DNA from: Sphingomonas kyeonggiensis | GTDB lineage: Bacteria; Pseudomonadota; Alphaproteobacteria; Sphingomonadales; Sphingomonadaceae | NCBI RefSeq assembly: GCF_014196745.1 | Contig: NZ_JACIEH010000002.1 | Location: 1-64,000 of the forward strand | DNA length: 64,000 nucleotides | Direction of reading: 5' to 3' | Shown here: piece after piece, positions 7,580 through 19,517 of the stretch | Layout: the number at the start of each line of letters is the position of its first letter | Numbering within the stretch: the stretch's first letter is position 1 | Notes under the pieces: generated by a model | The model's database searches: none | What the model was told of the DNA's origin: nothing | What the model saw: the letters and a program-made list of their open reading frames with translations, nothing else | Position numbers and translations under genes: made by a program

Positions 7580-10500
7580 TTAGAACTTGAAGTTCGCGCC
7601 GGCGCGGAACGAGCGGCCGACCAGGCCCGCAGCGTGCCACGAGGTCAGCGTGTTCACCTGGCTCGGATAGGCCGTGTTCGCGAACAGCGGCGCATGCGCG
7701 CCGGTGACGTTGCCGACGAAGCCGAAGAAGCTGAACTGGTCGTTGACCTTCACCGTCAGGTTCACGTCCGTGTAGACGAAGCTGTGGATGTGGCAGAAGT
7801 CGGCCGAGCCGGTGCTCGGCTTGTAGATCGCCGCGGTGGCGCACGACGTGTCGCCATTGACCGAGGTCGCCTGGTCCGCCGCAACTGCCTTCATCGAGCC
7901 GGTGAAATAGGTCGTCGTGCTGAGCGCGAACTGGTTGAGCGTGAAGGTGTTCTGCCAGTTGCCGCGCCAGCGCGGGGTGCCACCGCCCGACGACAGATCC
8001 TCCGGACCCACCGTGCCGGCATAACGCTGCACGGCGCGACCGCCACCCGGGTGAAGATCGTACTTCAGCGTCTCCTGCACGTCGACGCGGCTCTCCCAGC
8101 GGAAGTCTTCGCTGAACTTGATCCGCGCGTCGGCCGTGAACTCGAGCCCGGCGATGACCATATAGGCCGTGTTCACATAGGGCGCGTTGACCACGAGCAG
8201 GCGCGGCAGGGCGTTGGGGGCGAAGGGATCGGCCCCGTCGACCACGTTGCACGAATAGCCCGTACCGACTGCAGCGACCTTGGCGCAGCCCGCTGCGGCG
8301 GCCGCCGCGGCGTTTGCGAAGGTCTGGCCCGCAACCGAGTAATAGGCGTTGATCGCGTCCGACGTCTGCGGGCCGGTGACGATCAGGTTCGACTTCTTCA
8401 CGTTGAAATAGTCGGCCGTGAAGCTCAGCCACGGGGTCGGCTCGAAGATCGTGCCCAGCGTGAAGCTGCGCGACGTTTCCGGCTTGATCGCGGCGTTACC
8501 GACATAACCACGGCCGAGGCTGTACGGCGCGGTGTACGACGCGTTGGCCGCGTGCGCGGTCAGGAACGCGCCGGTCGGCGTGTAGCCGACGAAGCCGGAG
8601 TAGGAGCTGCGCGGATCCGATTCGGCGAAGGTCGGTGCGCGGAAGCCCTCCGAATAGGTGCCGCGGATCGCGAGCTGCTTGATCGGCTGGAACTTCGCCG
8701 TCGCCTTGGGCGAGAAGCGGCCGATGCCGGTCGAGTAGTGATCGTAGCGGCCGGACAGATCGACGTTGAGCGAATCCAGCAGCGGAACGTCGACTTCGAA
8801 GAAGCCTGCCCACACCGACCGGTCGCCATAGGCCTGCGCGGTCGAGAGACCCGGGATGTCCAGGTTCGGGTTGGCGCTGTTGTTGGTCAGCTTCTCCTTG
8901 CGATACTGGCCGCCGACGGCGAGCTTCACATCGCCACCCGGAAGGGTGAAGAGGCTGCGGCTGACCGACGCGTCCACCGTCAGCTCGCTCGAATTCGAGA
9001 GCGCGGTGATCGGCGGCAGCACCGAATCGCGGACCGCCTGCGAGTTGAGGCTCGGATTGACGAAATTGTACGAGCCGGTGTTGATCGCCTTGACCAGGCC
9101 GTTGAGATTGGCCCAGCCATATTGGGTCAGGTTGAGGTCGGCGCGGGAATAGCCGGCCTCGACGTTCCAGTCCCAGGTGTCGGCGATGGTGCCGTGCAGG
9201 CCGCCGGTGACGCGGTACACCTTGTTGATGCGATTGCTGCCCGAACGGACGTCGCCGAACAGATAGTAGAGGCGCGCGGCGCCATTGGCCGGGTCGTTGG
9301 CATAGGCCTGCGCATAGGGGTTGTTCGGGTTGAGCTTGCGGTCGGCCGCGGTCGAGCAGTTGACGCCCGATGCGCAGATATAGACCGGCAGCACGATGCC
9401 CGGATTGGTCGTCGACGTCGCCGGCGAACCGCCGAACGCCTGGGTCTGGCGGATCGCGCGCGGCGGCGAGATGATGTCGACGCGGCTACGGGCGAAGCTG
9501 CCTGCGACATAGCCTTCGACATTGTCGCCGAGGCGGAAGCTCAGCCGTCCGACGACGTCGTAGCGCTCCTGTAGCGGCGTGATCTGCGCATATTCGCGGG
9601 TGTTGTCGTGCTTGCAGGCGGTGCCGACGCGCGAGGAGGTGTTCTCCGAATAGGTGCCATAGGCGCAATTCGTGAGCGGCGTCAGCGTGGTGAAGAGTGC
9701 CGGCGAGGTGGCGTTGGTCACCGAGCCCGCGAGCGGGTTGTTGAGGTCGGTCTGGGTCGTGCGGGTGACCATCGCGTCGGTCGTCGCGGTGCCCAGCGTG
9801 TCGTCGGCGCGGTTGTTGTCGTTGCCGCCGATCGAACGGAGATCGAGCGTGTTGAAGGGGAAACCACGCGAGGCTGCCGAGATGCGGCCGCCATATTCAT
9901 AGTCGCCGCCGATATAGATGTTGAAGCCCTGCGTGTCGTAGTCGCCATAGCCGAACAGCAGCTTCGCGCGGTACTTGGAGCCGTCGCCCTTCTCGGTCGC
10001 GCCGCCTTCGATGCCCGCCTCGAGGCCGGTCATCGTCTTGCGGGTGATGATGTTGACCACGCCGCCGATCGCGTCCGCGCCGTACAGCGACGATGCGCCG
10101 TCCTTGAGGACCTGGACCTGCTGGACGTTGACCAGCGGGATGCTGTTCAGGTCGACATAGGAATTGTGGCCGTCGTCGCTCAGCGGGAAGTTGGTCGAGC
10201 GGAGACCGTCGACCAGCACCAGGGTGGACGACACGCCGAGGTTGCGCAGCGAGACGGCGGCGCCGCCGGCCGAGAAGCCGCTGGTGAAGCCGTTACCGAT
10301 CGAGCCGGCGCCGTCGGCCGAGGCCGAACGGATCGCGTCGGTCACGTTGGTGATGCCGGCGCGCTGCAGGTTCTCGGCCGTGATCACCGTCACCGGCAGG
10401 GCGGTGTGGGTGTCCGACTGACGGAAGATGGTGCCGGTGACGACGATGTCGCCGTCGCTCGAGGGCGCTGCCGGCTCCGGAGCGGCGGTGGTGGTGGAAG

Positions 10501-10606
10501 CCGGCGTATCCTGCGCGAAGGCGGGCGCGGCAAACAGCGAGCCCGCGAGCACGAAGGCGGACAGGGCCGCTCCAGTGCGCAGGCGTGCGATCTGAGTCTT
10601 CTTCAT
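7580..10606 (-). CDS. TonB-dependent outer-membrane receptor
   Basis: A receptor of about 1,008 residues. A signal peptide ending AFAQ is followed by a Thr/Pro-rich spacer, the TonB-box-like segment GDIVVTGTIF, and a plug domain (VTVITAENLQRAGITNVTDAIRS, LVLVDGLRSTNFPL, QVQVLKDGASSLYGADAIGGVVNIITRK). A 22-strand barrel then ends in the typical terminal Phe (GANFKF). Several cysteines in extracellular loops probably form disulfides. ATG 10606 is preferred because GAGGAAG lies just upstream; 10618 is in frame. The substrate cannot be told and no partner transporter is adjacent. Energy comes from TonB-ExbBD encoded elsewhere. Confidence 0.95.
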   Translation of the reverse strand: MKKTQIARLRTGAALSAFVLAGSLFAAPAFAQDTPASTTTAAPEPAAPSSDGDIVVTGTIFRQSDTHTALPVTVITAENLQRAGITNVTDAIRSASADGAGSIGNGFTSGFSAGGAAVSLRNLGVSSTLVLVDGLRSTNFPLSDDGHNSYVDLNSIPLVNVQQVQVLKDGASSLYGADAIGGVVNIITRKTMTGLEAGIEGGATEKGDGSKYRAKLLFGYGDYDTQGFNIYIGGDYEYGGRISAASRGFPFNTLDLRSIGGNDNNRADDTLGTATTDAMVTRTTQTDLNNPLAGSVTNATSPALFTTLTPLTNCAYGTYSENTSSRVGTACKHDNTREYAQITPLQERYDVVGRLSFRLGDNVEGYVAGSFARSRVDIISPPRAIRQTQAFGGSPATSTTNPGIVLPVYICASGVNCSTAADRKLNPNNPYAQAYANDPANGAARLYYLFGDVRSGSNRINKVYRVTGGLHGTIADTWDWNVEAGYSRADLNLTQYGWANLNGLVKAINTGSYNFVNPSLNSQAVRDSVLPPITALSNSSELTVDASVSRSLFTLPGGDVKLAVGGQYRKEKLTNNSANPNLDIPGLSTAQAYGDRSVWAGFFEVDVPLLDSLNVDLSGRYDHYSTGIGRFSPKATAKFQPIKQLAIRGTYSEGFRAPTFAESDPRSSYSGFVGYTPTGAFLTAHAANASYTAPYSLGRGYVGNAAIKPETSRSFTLGTIFEPTPWLSFTADYFNVKKSNLIVTGPQTSDAINAYYSVAGQTFANAAAAAAAGCAKVAAVGTGYSCNVVDGADPFAPNALPRLLVVNAPYVNTAYMVIAGLEFTADARIKFSEDFRWESRVDVQETLKYDLHPGGGRAVQRYAGTVGPEDLSSGGGTPRWRGNWQNTFTLNQFALSTTTYFTGSMKAVAADQATSVNGDTSCATAAIYKPSTGSADFCHIHSFVYTDVNLTVKVNDQFSFFGFVGNVTGAHAPLFANTAYPSQVNTLTSWHAAGLVGRSFRAGANFKF

Positions 10607-10618
10607 TATCTTCCTCAC

Positions 10619-10882
10619 TCTCCATGGATCTGCCCGAGGCAGTCGGTGGAATTTCCCCGTATCTTCGTCACCCCCATCCCCTGGGGCTGATGGCGAAGCT
10701 GCGGCGAGGATGTGAGAGTGTCTGATGTGTGTAAAGCGCCTCCGATTGTTGCTCTTCTGTTTCTTGATCGTGTGTTTCTGAAAAGCAACACAGGCAGAGC
10801 CAGCGCGCGCATCGTTACGGGATCGGCACGAATTCCGCGTTCAGGCTCCCGGCTGCTCCTCGCAAGTTCCCGATCCGGGCAC
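10619..10882. promoter_or_regulatory. Promoter region of the TonB receptor, with an inverted repeat
   Basis: This 264-bp stretch holds no gene. An imperfect inverted repeat, GTTGCTCTTC (10748-10757) and GAAAAGCAAC (10780-10789), brackets an AT-richer core with two TGTTTCT repeats, followed on the minus strand by a TTTACA-like hexamer near 10730. It probably contains the receptor promoter and perhaps a regulator site; no known consensus fits. Confidence 0.35.
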
Positions 10883-10912
10883 AAAAAAAAGGGAGGGCGT
10901 CGCCGCCCTCCC
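10883..10912 (-). terminator. Terminator of acnA
   Basis: On the minus strand a 9-bp stem GGGAGGGCG/CGCCCTCCC (10904-10912 with 10891-10899) is followed by eight T residues (10890-10883), 22 bases after the acnA stop. Confidence 0.93.
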
Positions 10913-10934
10913 TCGATGTTCCCGGTGATGCCGA

Positions 10935-13604
<2,670 letters not shown>

Positions 13605-13867
13605 GAGGCGCGGGGTCCTTTCTTTATGTCCGACCGGGCGCTCGGGGGACGTGGCTCCTTTATAGGGCCGCGCGGGCGCACCGGGGTGCTGCGAATGCGA
13701 AGATTCGCGGGTGCCGCTAGCACGCGGGAGGGGCGGGGGGAAGGGGAGGGAGCAGGCGGACTTCAAATGGCGGGATTTGGGCCGATTGCGGAACGTCCGC
13801 GCTTGGCACGACGTCGCGAATGCCGCCGTTTGTCAGATAGTCCCCAGCCCCATACTATTCGCGCCTA
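13605..13867. other. acnA upstream region
   Basis: Contains the acnA leader and probable promoter (CCTATAAAGG on the minus strand). The last 100 bp pass from high GC into the lower-GC island. No supported gene. Confidence 0.4.
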
Positions 13868-14087
13868 ATGTCAAAGGCGTGCAACAACTACCAGGTTCCG
13901 CAATGGCATCAGAGAGAATTTCTCGAGGAGTGTCAGGCGAAGTTGAGCAACCTCGGCCTTCGACCGGCGCGGCGCGCCTGCGAACGAGGTCTTCAGGGCC
14001 AATGACATCGAGGGCTGGACGAGATTCAACATGGTGAGTTCGATATCCATGAGGACGTCGAACTCACCACATTCACCTAAGACGATT
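13868..14087 (+). pseudogene. Possible decayed small gene in the low-GC island
   Basis: An ATG at 13868 opens a 45-codon frame beginning MSKACNNYQVPQWHQREFL and stopping at 14005. Just past it, other frames continue protein-like text (EVFRANDIEGWTRFN, then EFDIHEDVELTTFT and stop near 14085), as if one gene had lost frame twice. A perfect 11-bp inverted repeat (GGTGAGTTCGA, 14033-14043, with 14058-14068) lies inside. It has no clear ribosome binding site and is unrecognised. It may instead be non-coding. Confidence 0.25.
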
Positions 14088-14101
14088 TGGATGTATTCTA
14101 T

Positions 14102-15775
14102 TTAAATTACATCGCACTTGCAGAATATTTCCGCATTCACCCCCAAGGGGCTGGCTCCCGACCAAACTGGTGTAAAATTTTTGTCAGTCGTGAAAGCGAC
14201 GGCAATGGGGCTTGTCGCGCCCACGGAGAACGGAGTCAGATGAACCATGATTGGCTCGCCCACCAAGCCATGGGATTGAGGAACTCCACTCTCCATATTC
14301 AGCGAGACGACATTCCTGGTCTTGTAGTTTATATTGCCACTCACCCGGATGCCGTTGAAATCCCCCTGTTTGCCGGTCACGGTAGGCTTGATCAGCTTTC
14401 CGGGTCCAAAGTTGTTGCCGGTCCATATTCCATCCGACCCGCCTGCGTGCTCAATTTCATACAAGCCCGGCGTGCCATCGAAATTATTGTCATGATAGTG
14501 ACTGTCGGTTTGACCCGATACGATCGGCAATCCGCATTGATAGAAGTAGCAGTCCCTCACCTTGAGCCCCTGTCCGGCACTGAGGATCCCTGTCGACCAA
14601 TTATAAATCTCGCAGCTATGAAGCGACGTGCCTCGAGCGCTGCTGCTGACTGCGACCGTCCCAGGTGCCGCCATCGCTACGGCACTGGCGGACGCGGTAA
14701 CCGCTCCACTCCATGATACCGAGGTGCTGTTCTTGGTCAGAGTCGCAGTGCGTACCGATCCGTCTGAGAAGTAAATTCCATAGCTGCCGGTCGTCGCGTG
14801 CCAGCCGGTATTCAGGACTGCCGACGTGGCCTGCGAAAGCGGGCCGGAAAAGGTGATACCGGTGGCAGTCGATGGGCCAATCAACTTGACCCCTGTCAGG
14901 TCGATCTGGAAATTGCCTGGATCGTTGGCGATTTCCACTCCGCAAGGGGCAAGCGCGGTGTTGGCAATGATCGTCTTCCCGACAAACCGGGAGGAGCCAC
15001 AGCCATTTCCGAACTCTGCTCCGGCAACGCTGAACCCTTCGAAGTGACAGTCGATAATGTGTGTCTCGGGCGAATTGTCACCATAGAAACCATGGGTGCA
15101 TCCGTCAGAAATACATTGCGTCAGTCGAGACCATTTTGCTCTATTTTGAAATGCCTTTCCACCGCAATTATTTACGTAACAATTGCGCAATTGAGTGTGC
15201 CCAGTTACATCCCCATTGGTTACTCCATTCGTGAAACCATTTCCTCCAACCGACCAGACCTGACAGTCCTCGAACTTCATCAGTCCGACAAGGTCGATAC
15301 GGAAGCCGTCACCAGTAGGATAAAGATTCAGGTCGCTACTTATTGCGATTCCGAAGATGGCACCACTCTCGGAATATCCGCCGGATCCGATAACTTCCAC
15401 ACCATGGTCTGAGTGGGCTTTGAAGATGATGGTGCCACAAACGCGGGCATTGCCGGGATTGTATGTGCCAACCGGGAACGGAACACCTTCGCCACGCCAC
15501 GTAGTTTTTCGATCCTTGGAAATCTTTGCCGTTGTCTTGTAGGTTTTTGCGGCGAATCGAACCTCTGCACCATTTACGGCGGCAAAGTCATCGGCGGCCT
15601 GAATGGCCGAAGTATCGTCAGTAACTCCGTCGCCTACTGCACCGAACTGTTCCGGTCGGATAAAATAGACAAGTTCCTTTAGAATGGTGGATGAAACTTC
15701 ATTGCCAGGGTGATTGAAACCTACCAGCGACGAACCGTCGTTGGTGGCGAGTTCTTCCTTTGTAACGTCGACCAT
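14102..15775 (-). CDS. Phage tailspike-like right-handed beta-helix protein
   Basis: A 557-residue protein. Near residue 40 it has FGAVGDGVTDDTSAIQAA, the entry motif of the pectate-lyase-3/tailspike beta-helix group. Repeated short turns follow (FEDCQVWSVGGNGF, LRNCYVNNCGGKAF, HIIDCHFEGFSV, LHSCEIYNWSTGI, VRDCYFYQCG) that look like beta-helix rungs, then a small C-terminal beta domain. Phage tailspikes use this fold to bind and cut surface polysaccharide. No signal peptide is visible and no other phage gene is nearby. Base composition is clearly lower in GC than the neighbours, indicating transfer. GGAG lies about seven bases before the ATG. Confidence 0.75.
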   Translation of the reverse strand: MVDVTKEELATNDGSSLVGFNHPGNEVSSTILKELVYFIRPEQFGAVGDGVTDDTSAIQAADDFAAVNGAEVRFAAKTYKTTAKISKDRKTTWRGEGVPFPVGTYNPGNARVCGTIIFKAHSDHGVEVIGSGGYSESGAIFGIAISSDLNLYPTGDGFRIDLVGLMKFEDCQVWSVGGNGFTNGVTNGDVTGHTQLRNCYVNNCGGKAFQNRAKWSRLTQCISDGCTHGFYGDNSPETHIIDCHFEGFSVAGAEFGNGCGSSRFVGKTIIANTALAPCGVEIANDPGNFQIDLTGVKLIGPSTATGITFSGPLSQATSAVLNTGWHATTGSYGIYFSDGSVRTATLTKNSTSVSWSGAVTASASAVAMAAPGTVAVSSSARGTSLHSCEIYNWSTGILSAGQGLKVRDCYFYQCGLPIVSGQTDSHYHDNNFDGTPGLYEIEHAGGSDGIWTGNNFGPGKLIKPTVTGKQGDFNGIRVSGNINYKTRNVVSLNMESGVPQSHGLVGEPIMVHLTPFSVGATSPIAVAFTTDKNFTPVWSGASPLGVNAEIFCKCDVI

Positions 15776-16132
15776 TCAAATTCTCCATCATGCCAAGCGA
15801 ATCACGCTGGAACATAAGGAGAACATTGCAAATCCTACATTGCAACTCGATCGAGGGCGCGGCCGCTATCTCCCCTCCAACCACCGTCTCCGTGCCAATG
15901 GAAGAATGCTGGCAACTGGGTCATCAGCGGCCACTCGGTGAAGGCTGAGCGAAGGTCTACCTTCTGGCGCTGGCGAGAGCGGATGGAACGACCGGAACTG
16001 GGGCGCAATGCGGACGAGCACTAGCGGCCGTTCCCACACCTATCGTTCGTCATTTGTTCTCCGCTCCACAGCAGCGGAGCGAGTCGGATGGCGGGGGAGT
16101 TCGGGCGGCAGCGTTGCCGTGCCGCGGTGCTG
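15776..16132. other. Junction of low-GC island; no supported gene
   Basis: This 357-bp stretch runs from the tailspike start to the next gene. A plus-strand frame near 15905-16023 reads NWVISGHSVKAERRSTFWRW and stops at TAG (16021-16023); it could be the tail of an old recombinase- or transposase-like gene, but no family was recognised. GC rises back to the chromosomal level near 16,000. Confidence 0.3.
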
Positions 16133-18892
16133 TCAGCCGATCCGGCGGATCACCACGTCGCCGGTGCCTGCCAGTTCCACTTCGGCGGGTTTCCCGGCCT
16201 GCAGGCGGAGATGCGTTTCGGCGGCGCCGGCGTGCAGCGCATAGTCGCCCGCCGCTTCGGCCCGGAGGCGCAGGCGGAGTTTCGGGGCGTGCGGGATGAA
16301 GCGCTCGGGGGTGAAGCGGATCCCGTCGCCCGTCTCCTCCAGGCGTATTGGGGTGGCGCTCGCGAAGCGGGCGTTGCGCAGCTCGAGGTCGAGGCTCGCA
16401 TCCGCGAGCCGCACGCTCAGCCGGCGGCGGACGCCGTCGCGGGGGATAACCGCGATCTCGCTGCCCTGCTGCGTCCAGGTGCCGCCATGGCAGATGCGGC
16501 CGAGGATCGGGTCGTCGGCCAGGGTCGTGCGGGCGGCGCGCAGCGCGCCGCAGAAGCCGAGATCGGCTTCGCAGGCATAATACCAGGCGCCGCGGTGGTG
16601 CGGCTGGTCGAGCCAGGTCTCGCCGCGAGGCGCGGGCTCGAAGCCGCCGGCCGCGGCGCCGTCATTCGCCTCGCCCGGGAACCAATAGCCGTAATCGCTC
16701 GCCGGGGTGCCGGTGTTGAGGATCGCCCAGGCGCTCAGCTGCGAGGCATAGCCGAGGCGGAGCAGGGCGTTGAGCTCGGCCGGGTCGGGGCGCTGGTCCG
16801 GGGCGTGATCGCCGTGCAGCGCATGGTCGAGCACCGCCCAGCCGCCCATCTGCGCCATATAGGTGAGCGTGTAGGAATCGGCGCCCTGGGCGCGATAGTC
16901 GCTGCCGAGGGTGTAATAGGCCGGCTCGAGCCAGCCGCGGCAGAACAGGTTGGCGGCGATCTGTTTTTCGGCGAACGCGCGGGCCTGGTCGCGCGTGACG
17001 CCCATCGCGGCGGGATCGTCGAGCGCCGAGCGGGCGAGCGCCTGGGTCGATTCGAAGCCGGTCGAGTCGAAGGGATATTCCGAGCCGAACAGGTCCGGGC
17101 TCTCCTGGACGAAATGGCGGACCTTGCGGGCCCAGTGCGACTGGAGCTCGGCGGCCTCGCGCGTCCAGCCCCGGGCGGCGAGCGCCTCGATCAGCGCGGG
17201 GATCTCGCACTCATTGTAGAAGCCGGTGCCATAGGCCGACCAGCCGGTGACGCGCATCGGGATGGTGAACATGCCGAGCGCGGTGCCATGGGCGCGGCGG
17301 AGATAGGTGTCTGCGTCGAGCTTGGTGGCGATGTGCGGGTGGTCGCGGGCGACGCGGTACATGCCGAAGTACAATGCGATGAGGTGCGGATAGTCATAGG
17401 GGCGCCAGATATGGTCGCGGCCCTTGGGGCCGGGATCGGCGCTCTCGCGATTGGTCTTCCAGTCGGGAATGCCGTAGATGCCGTAGGTGTTCTTCTCGCG
17501 GTCCGAGCGCTGGAGGCCGCCCCAGACGAACCTGTCGACATAGCGGTCGAGCGCCGCGACTTCGGCCACGACCGGATGCTCGGCATTCTTGAGCGCGAGG
17601 AAGGCGGGCTTGCTGAGGCCCGGATCGTCGCAGGTCACTTCATAGATGCGCCAGCCCTTGATCCGGTCGTAATTGTCCGGGCCGAGCAGGGTGCCGGTGT
17701 CCGACGCCCATTCGCCGAACAGCCCGTCATACCATTTGGCGGGGTCGCGGTGCTGGTGCCGCGCGATGAAGGCGCCGCGCTTGGCGATGAGGGTTTCCTG
17801 GGGCTCGGTGGCGAAGAACTCCAGATGGGTGACGCGGCCGCCCGGCTGGTGGAGGGTGAGGCGGTTCTCGCCGAGCTTGCGGAAGGCGAGGCGGTAAAGC
17901 TGGCGGCCGGCGCGATCGGGCAGGGGCTCGATCCGGGTGTGCTCGGGGAATTCGGCCTCGATCCGGGTGACGGGGCTGGACGAGCGCAGCGCGAGTATCG
18001 CCTCCAGGTCGGTGGGGAGGGTCATGCCGGGCGCGATCTCGACATCGACGCCGCCGGTCTCGGCGATGGCCGCGCGAGCGGCGGCATAGTCGGCGACCCA
18101 GCGGAAGCGGAAGCCATGGGCGCGACGCTCGCCGGGGCGGAGCGTCAGCGCGCTGACCGGCTGGCGCCAGTTGGTGCCGGTGGCGCGGGTCTCGGCGGCG
18201 GAGGCGGCGGCGTGGACGAAGGCGCAATAGCTGTCGGGGGCCTTCTCGCCCTCGAGCCGGCGGCGCTCCCAATATTCGAGATGCGTGTCGGCATCGGGGA
18301 GCAGCATCAGATAGGGCCCGGCACTGTTCGAGCGCATCCAGAAGAGGTGCGAGCCATGGCCGGAGACGAAGCTGTGCTTGAGCACCGACTCGGTCGATGG
18401 GCGGCCGCCGACGAAGCGGGTGTGCATCGGGAGCGGGAGGATCAGGTCGCCGATCTCTAGCGGCTCGGCGCCGTGGTTCTCCAACTCGATGCTCCACAGC
18501 ATCTCCTGGCCGACGAGGCGGAGGCGGCTGGTCAGCGCAAGCAGGCCGTCCGCGACGCGGGTCTCGAGCGTGTCGGCGGTGTAGGCGGGGGTGCCGGTGC
18601 GGCTGTCGAGCGGTTGCCAGGTGCCGCCGGCGGTGCGGTGGCGGGCGATGACCTGGCCGAGCAGCGAACCGGCGCTGACATAGTCGGTATCGAACCTGTC
18701 GCCGCGATAACGCAGGCTGGTCACGCCGGTGCTGTCGCAGCCGATGACGAAGGGCGTGCCGGCAGCGGCGAGCGCACGGGTGACCGTGCGGGGGCGGGGC
18801 TCGGGTTCGGCGCGCGGGACGGCGGCTGCACGGAGAGAGCTGGCGAGGCTGGCCGCCGCGCTGGTCAGGAGGAGGGTGCGCCGGCTCGGCAT
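16133..18892 (-). CDS. Large exported DUF5695-like protein (putative glycan-active)
   Basis: A 919-residue protein with a twin-arginine-like signal (MPSRRTLLLTSAAASLASSL). The N-terminal 300 residues read as a beta-rich domain (VGQEMLWSIELENHGAEPLEIGDLILPLPM). A central aromatic-rich alpha-helical region contains GIYGIPDWKTNRESADPGPK, RPYDYPHLIALYFGMYRVA and GYWFPGEANDGAAAGGFEPAPRGETW, and a C-terminal beta-sandwich closes the protein. The order suggests a (alpha/alpha)-barrel glycosidase-like enzyme. I associate it with DUF5695 from memory, with moderate certainty. ATG 18892 is chosen because it begins the signal sequence. It stands alone. Confidence 0.6.
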   Translation of the reverse strand: MPSRRTLLLTSAAASLASSLRAAAVPRAEPEPRPRTVTRALAAAGTPFVIGCDSTGVTSLRYRGDRFDTDYVSAGSLLGQVIARHRTAGGTWQPLDSRTGTPAYTADTLETRVADGLLALTSRLRLVGQEMLWSIELENHGAEPLEIGDLILPLPMHTRFVGGRPSTESVLKHSFVSGHGSHLFWMRSNSAGPYLMLLPDADTHLEYWERRRLEGEKAPDSYCAFVHAAASAAETRATGTNWRQPVSALTLRPGERRAHGFRFRWVADYAAARAAIAETGGVDVEIAPGMTLPTDLEAILALRSSSPVTRIEAEFPEHTRIEPLPDRAGRQLYRLAFRKLGENRLTLHQPGGRVTHLEFFATEPQETLIAKRGAFIARHQHRDPAKWYDGLFGEWASDTGTLLGPDNYDRIKGWRIYEVTCDDPGLSKPAFLALKNAEHPVVAEVAALDRYVDRFVWGGLQRSDREKNTYGIYGIPDWKTNRESADPGPKGRDHIWRPYDYPHLIALYFGMYRVARDHPHIATKLDADTYLRRAHGTALGMFTIPMRVTGWSAYGTGFYNECEIPALIEALAARGWTREAAELQSHWARKVRHFVQESPDLFGSEYPFDSTGFESTQALARSALDDPAAMGVTRDQARAFAEKQIAANLFCRGWLEPAYYTLGSDYRAQGADSYTLTYMAQMGGWAVLDHALHGDHAPDQRPDPAELNALLRLGYASQLSAWAILNTGTPASDYGYWFPGEANDGAAAGGFEPAPRGETWLDQPHHRGAWYYACEADLGFCGALRAARTTLADDPILGRICHGGTWTQQGSEIAVIPRDGVRRRLSVRLADASLDLELRNARFASATPIRLEETGDGIRFTPERFIPHAPKLRLRLRAEAAGDYALHAGAAETHLRLQAGKPAEVELAGTGDVVIRRIG

Positions 18893-18899
18893 GATCGCT

Positions 18900-18945
18900 C
18901 TCGCATAGAATGTTATACGATATACGTCATTCCATGGCTCGCATT
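18900..18945 (-). promoter_or_regulatory. AT-rich promoter/operator of the DUF5695-like gene
   Basis: The minus strand reads GACGTATATCGTATAACAT just upstream of the gene, with two CGTATA units and partly palindromic ends (ATG...CAT). In a GC-rich genome this AT-rich patch is a likely promoter with a regulator site. The regulator is unknown. Confidence 0.35.
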
Positions 18946-18967
18946 TGTCAAGGCGGCGTTGCACCCG

Positions 18968-19517
18968 TCAGCGGGCGTCCCATTCCTCGCGCGCCAGCCG
19001 GTATACCGCCGTATCGCGGACATGGCCGGTCCAGGTGGTGAGGTCGGCTCGGCGAGTCTCGACCAGCCGGGCGCCGAGTTTCTCGACGGCGCGGCAGGAG
19101 CGGGCGTTGCGGGTATCGACACGGAACTGGACCGCGGCAAAGCCCTTGGCGAAGGCATTGGCGATCATCAGTCGCTTCATTTCCGCATTGAACGGGCCGC
19201 CGCGCACATCGGGGGCGATATAGGTCGCCCCGATCTCGATCGCGTCGTCGGCACCCGGCACCGGGATGTAGCTGGTCATGCCGACCAGCCTCTCGCTGCC
19301 GGCCTCCGGCCCGTCGAGCACCGCGAACATCGTCCAGCCCGGCATCGCGCGCAGCAGGCGCAGCGAGGCGTCGAACTGCGTGCCGGCCATGCCGACCGGA
19401 TAGATCTCCCAGATATCCGGATCCGCGGCGCAGGCCGCGCGCAGCGGCTCGACATGCGCGTCTTCGAATGGGCGCCAGCATGACGCGCGCGCCGGCCATG
19501 GGTGTCCCCAGGGTCAT
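18968..19517 (-). pseudogene. GNAT-family N-acetyltransferase, frameshifted
   Basis: The gene starts at ATG 19517 with an AGGGGGAGAGG Shine-Dalgarno and reads MTLGTPMAGARVMLAP. One extra T at 19469 then shifts the frame. Removing it continues as FEDAHVEPLRAACAADPDIW, then the RimL-like acetyl-CoA region (IEIGATYIAPDVRGGPFNAE, VDTRNARSCRAVEKLGARL) to the stop at 18968, giving 182 residues, normal for the family. As printed, only a fragment from ATG 19390 (140 residues) is open. Either the gene is broken or the base call is wrong. The acceptor substrate is unknown. Confidence 0.8.

Noticed and set aside
14033..14068. 11-bp inverted repeat as terminator of the tailspike gene
   Set aside because: Loop of 14 bases and no T-run on the minus strand; it may be chance or part of the decayed frame.
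15905..16023. Transposase remnant upstream of the tailspike
   Set aside because: The short Arg/Trp-rich frame is suggestive only; no family motif could be confirmed.
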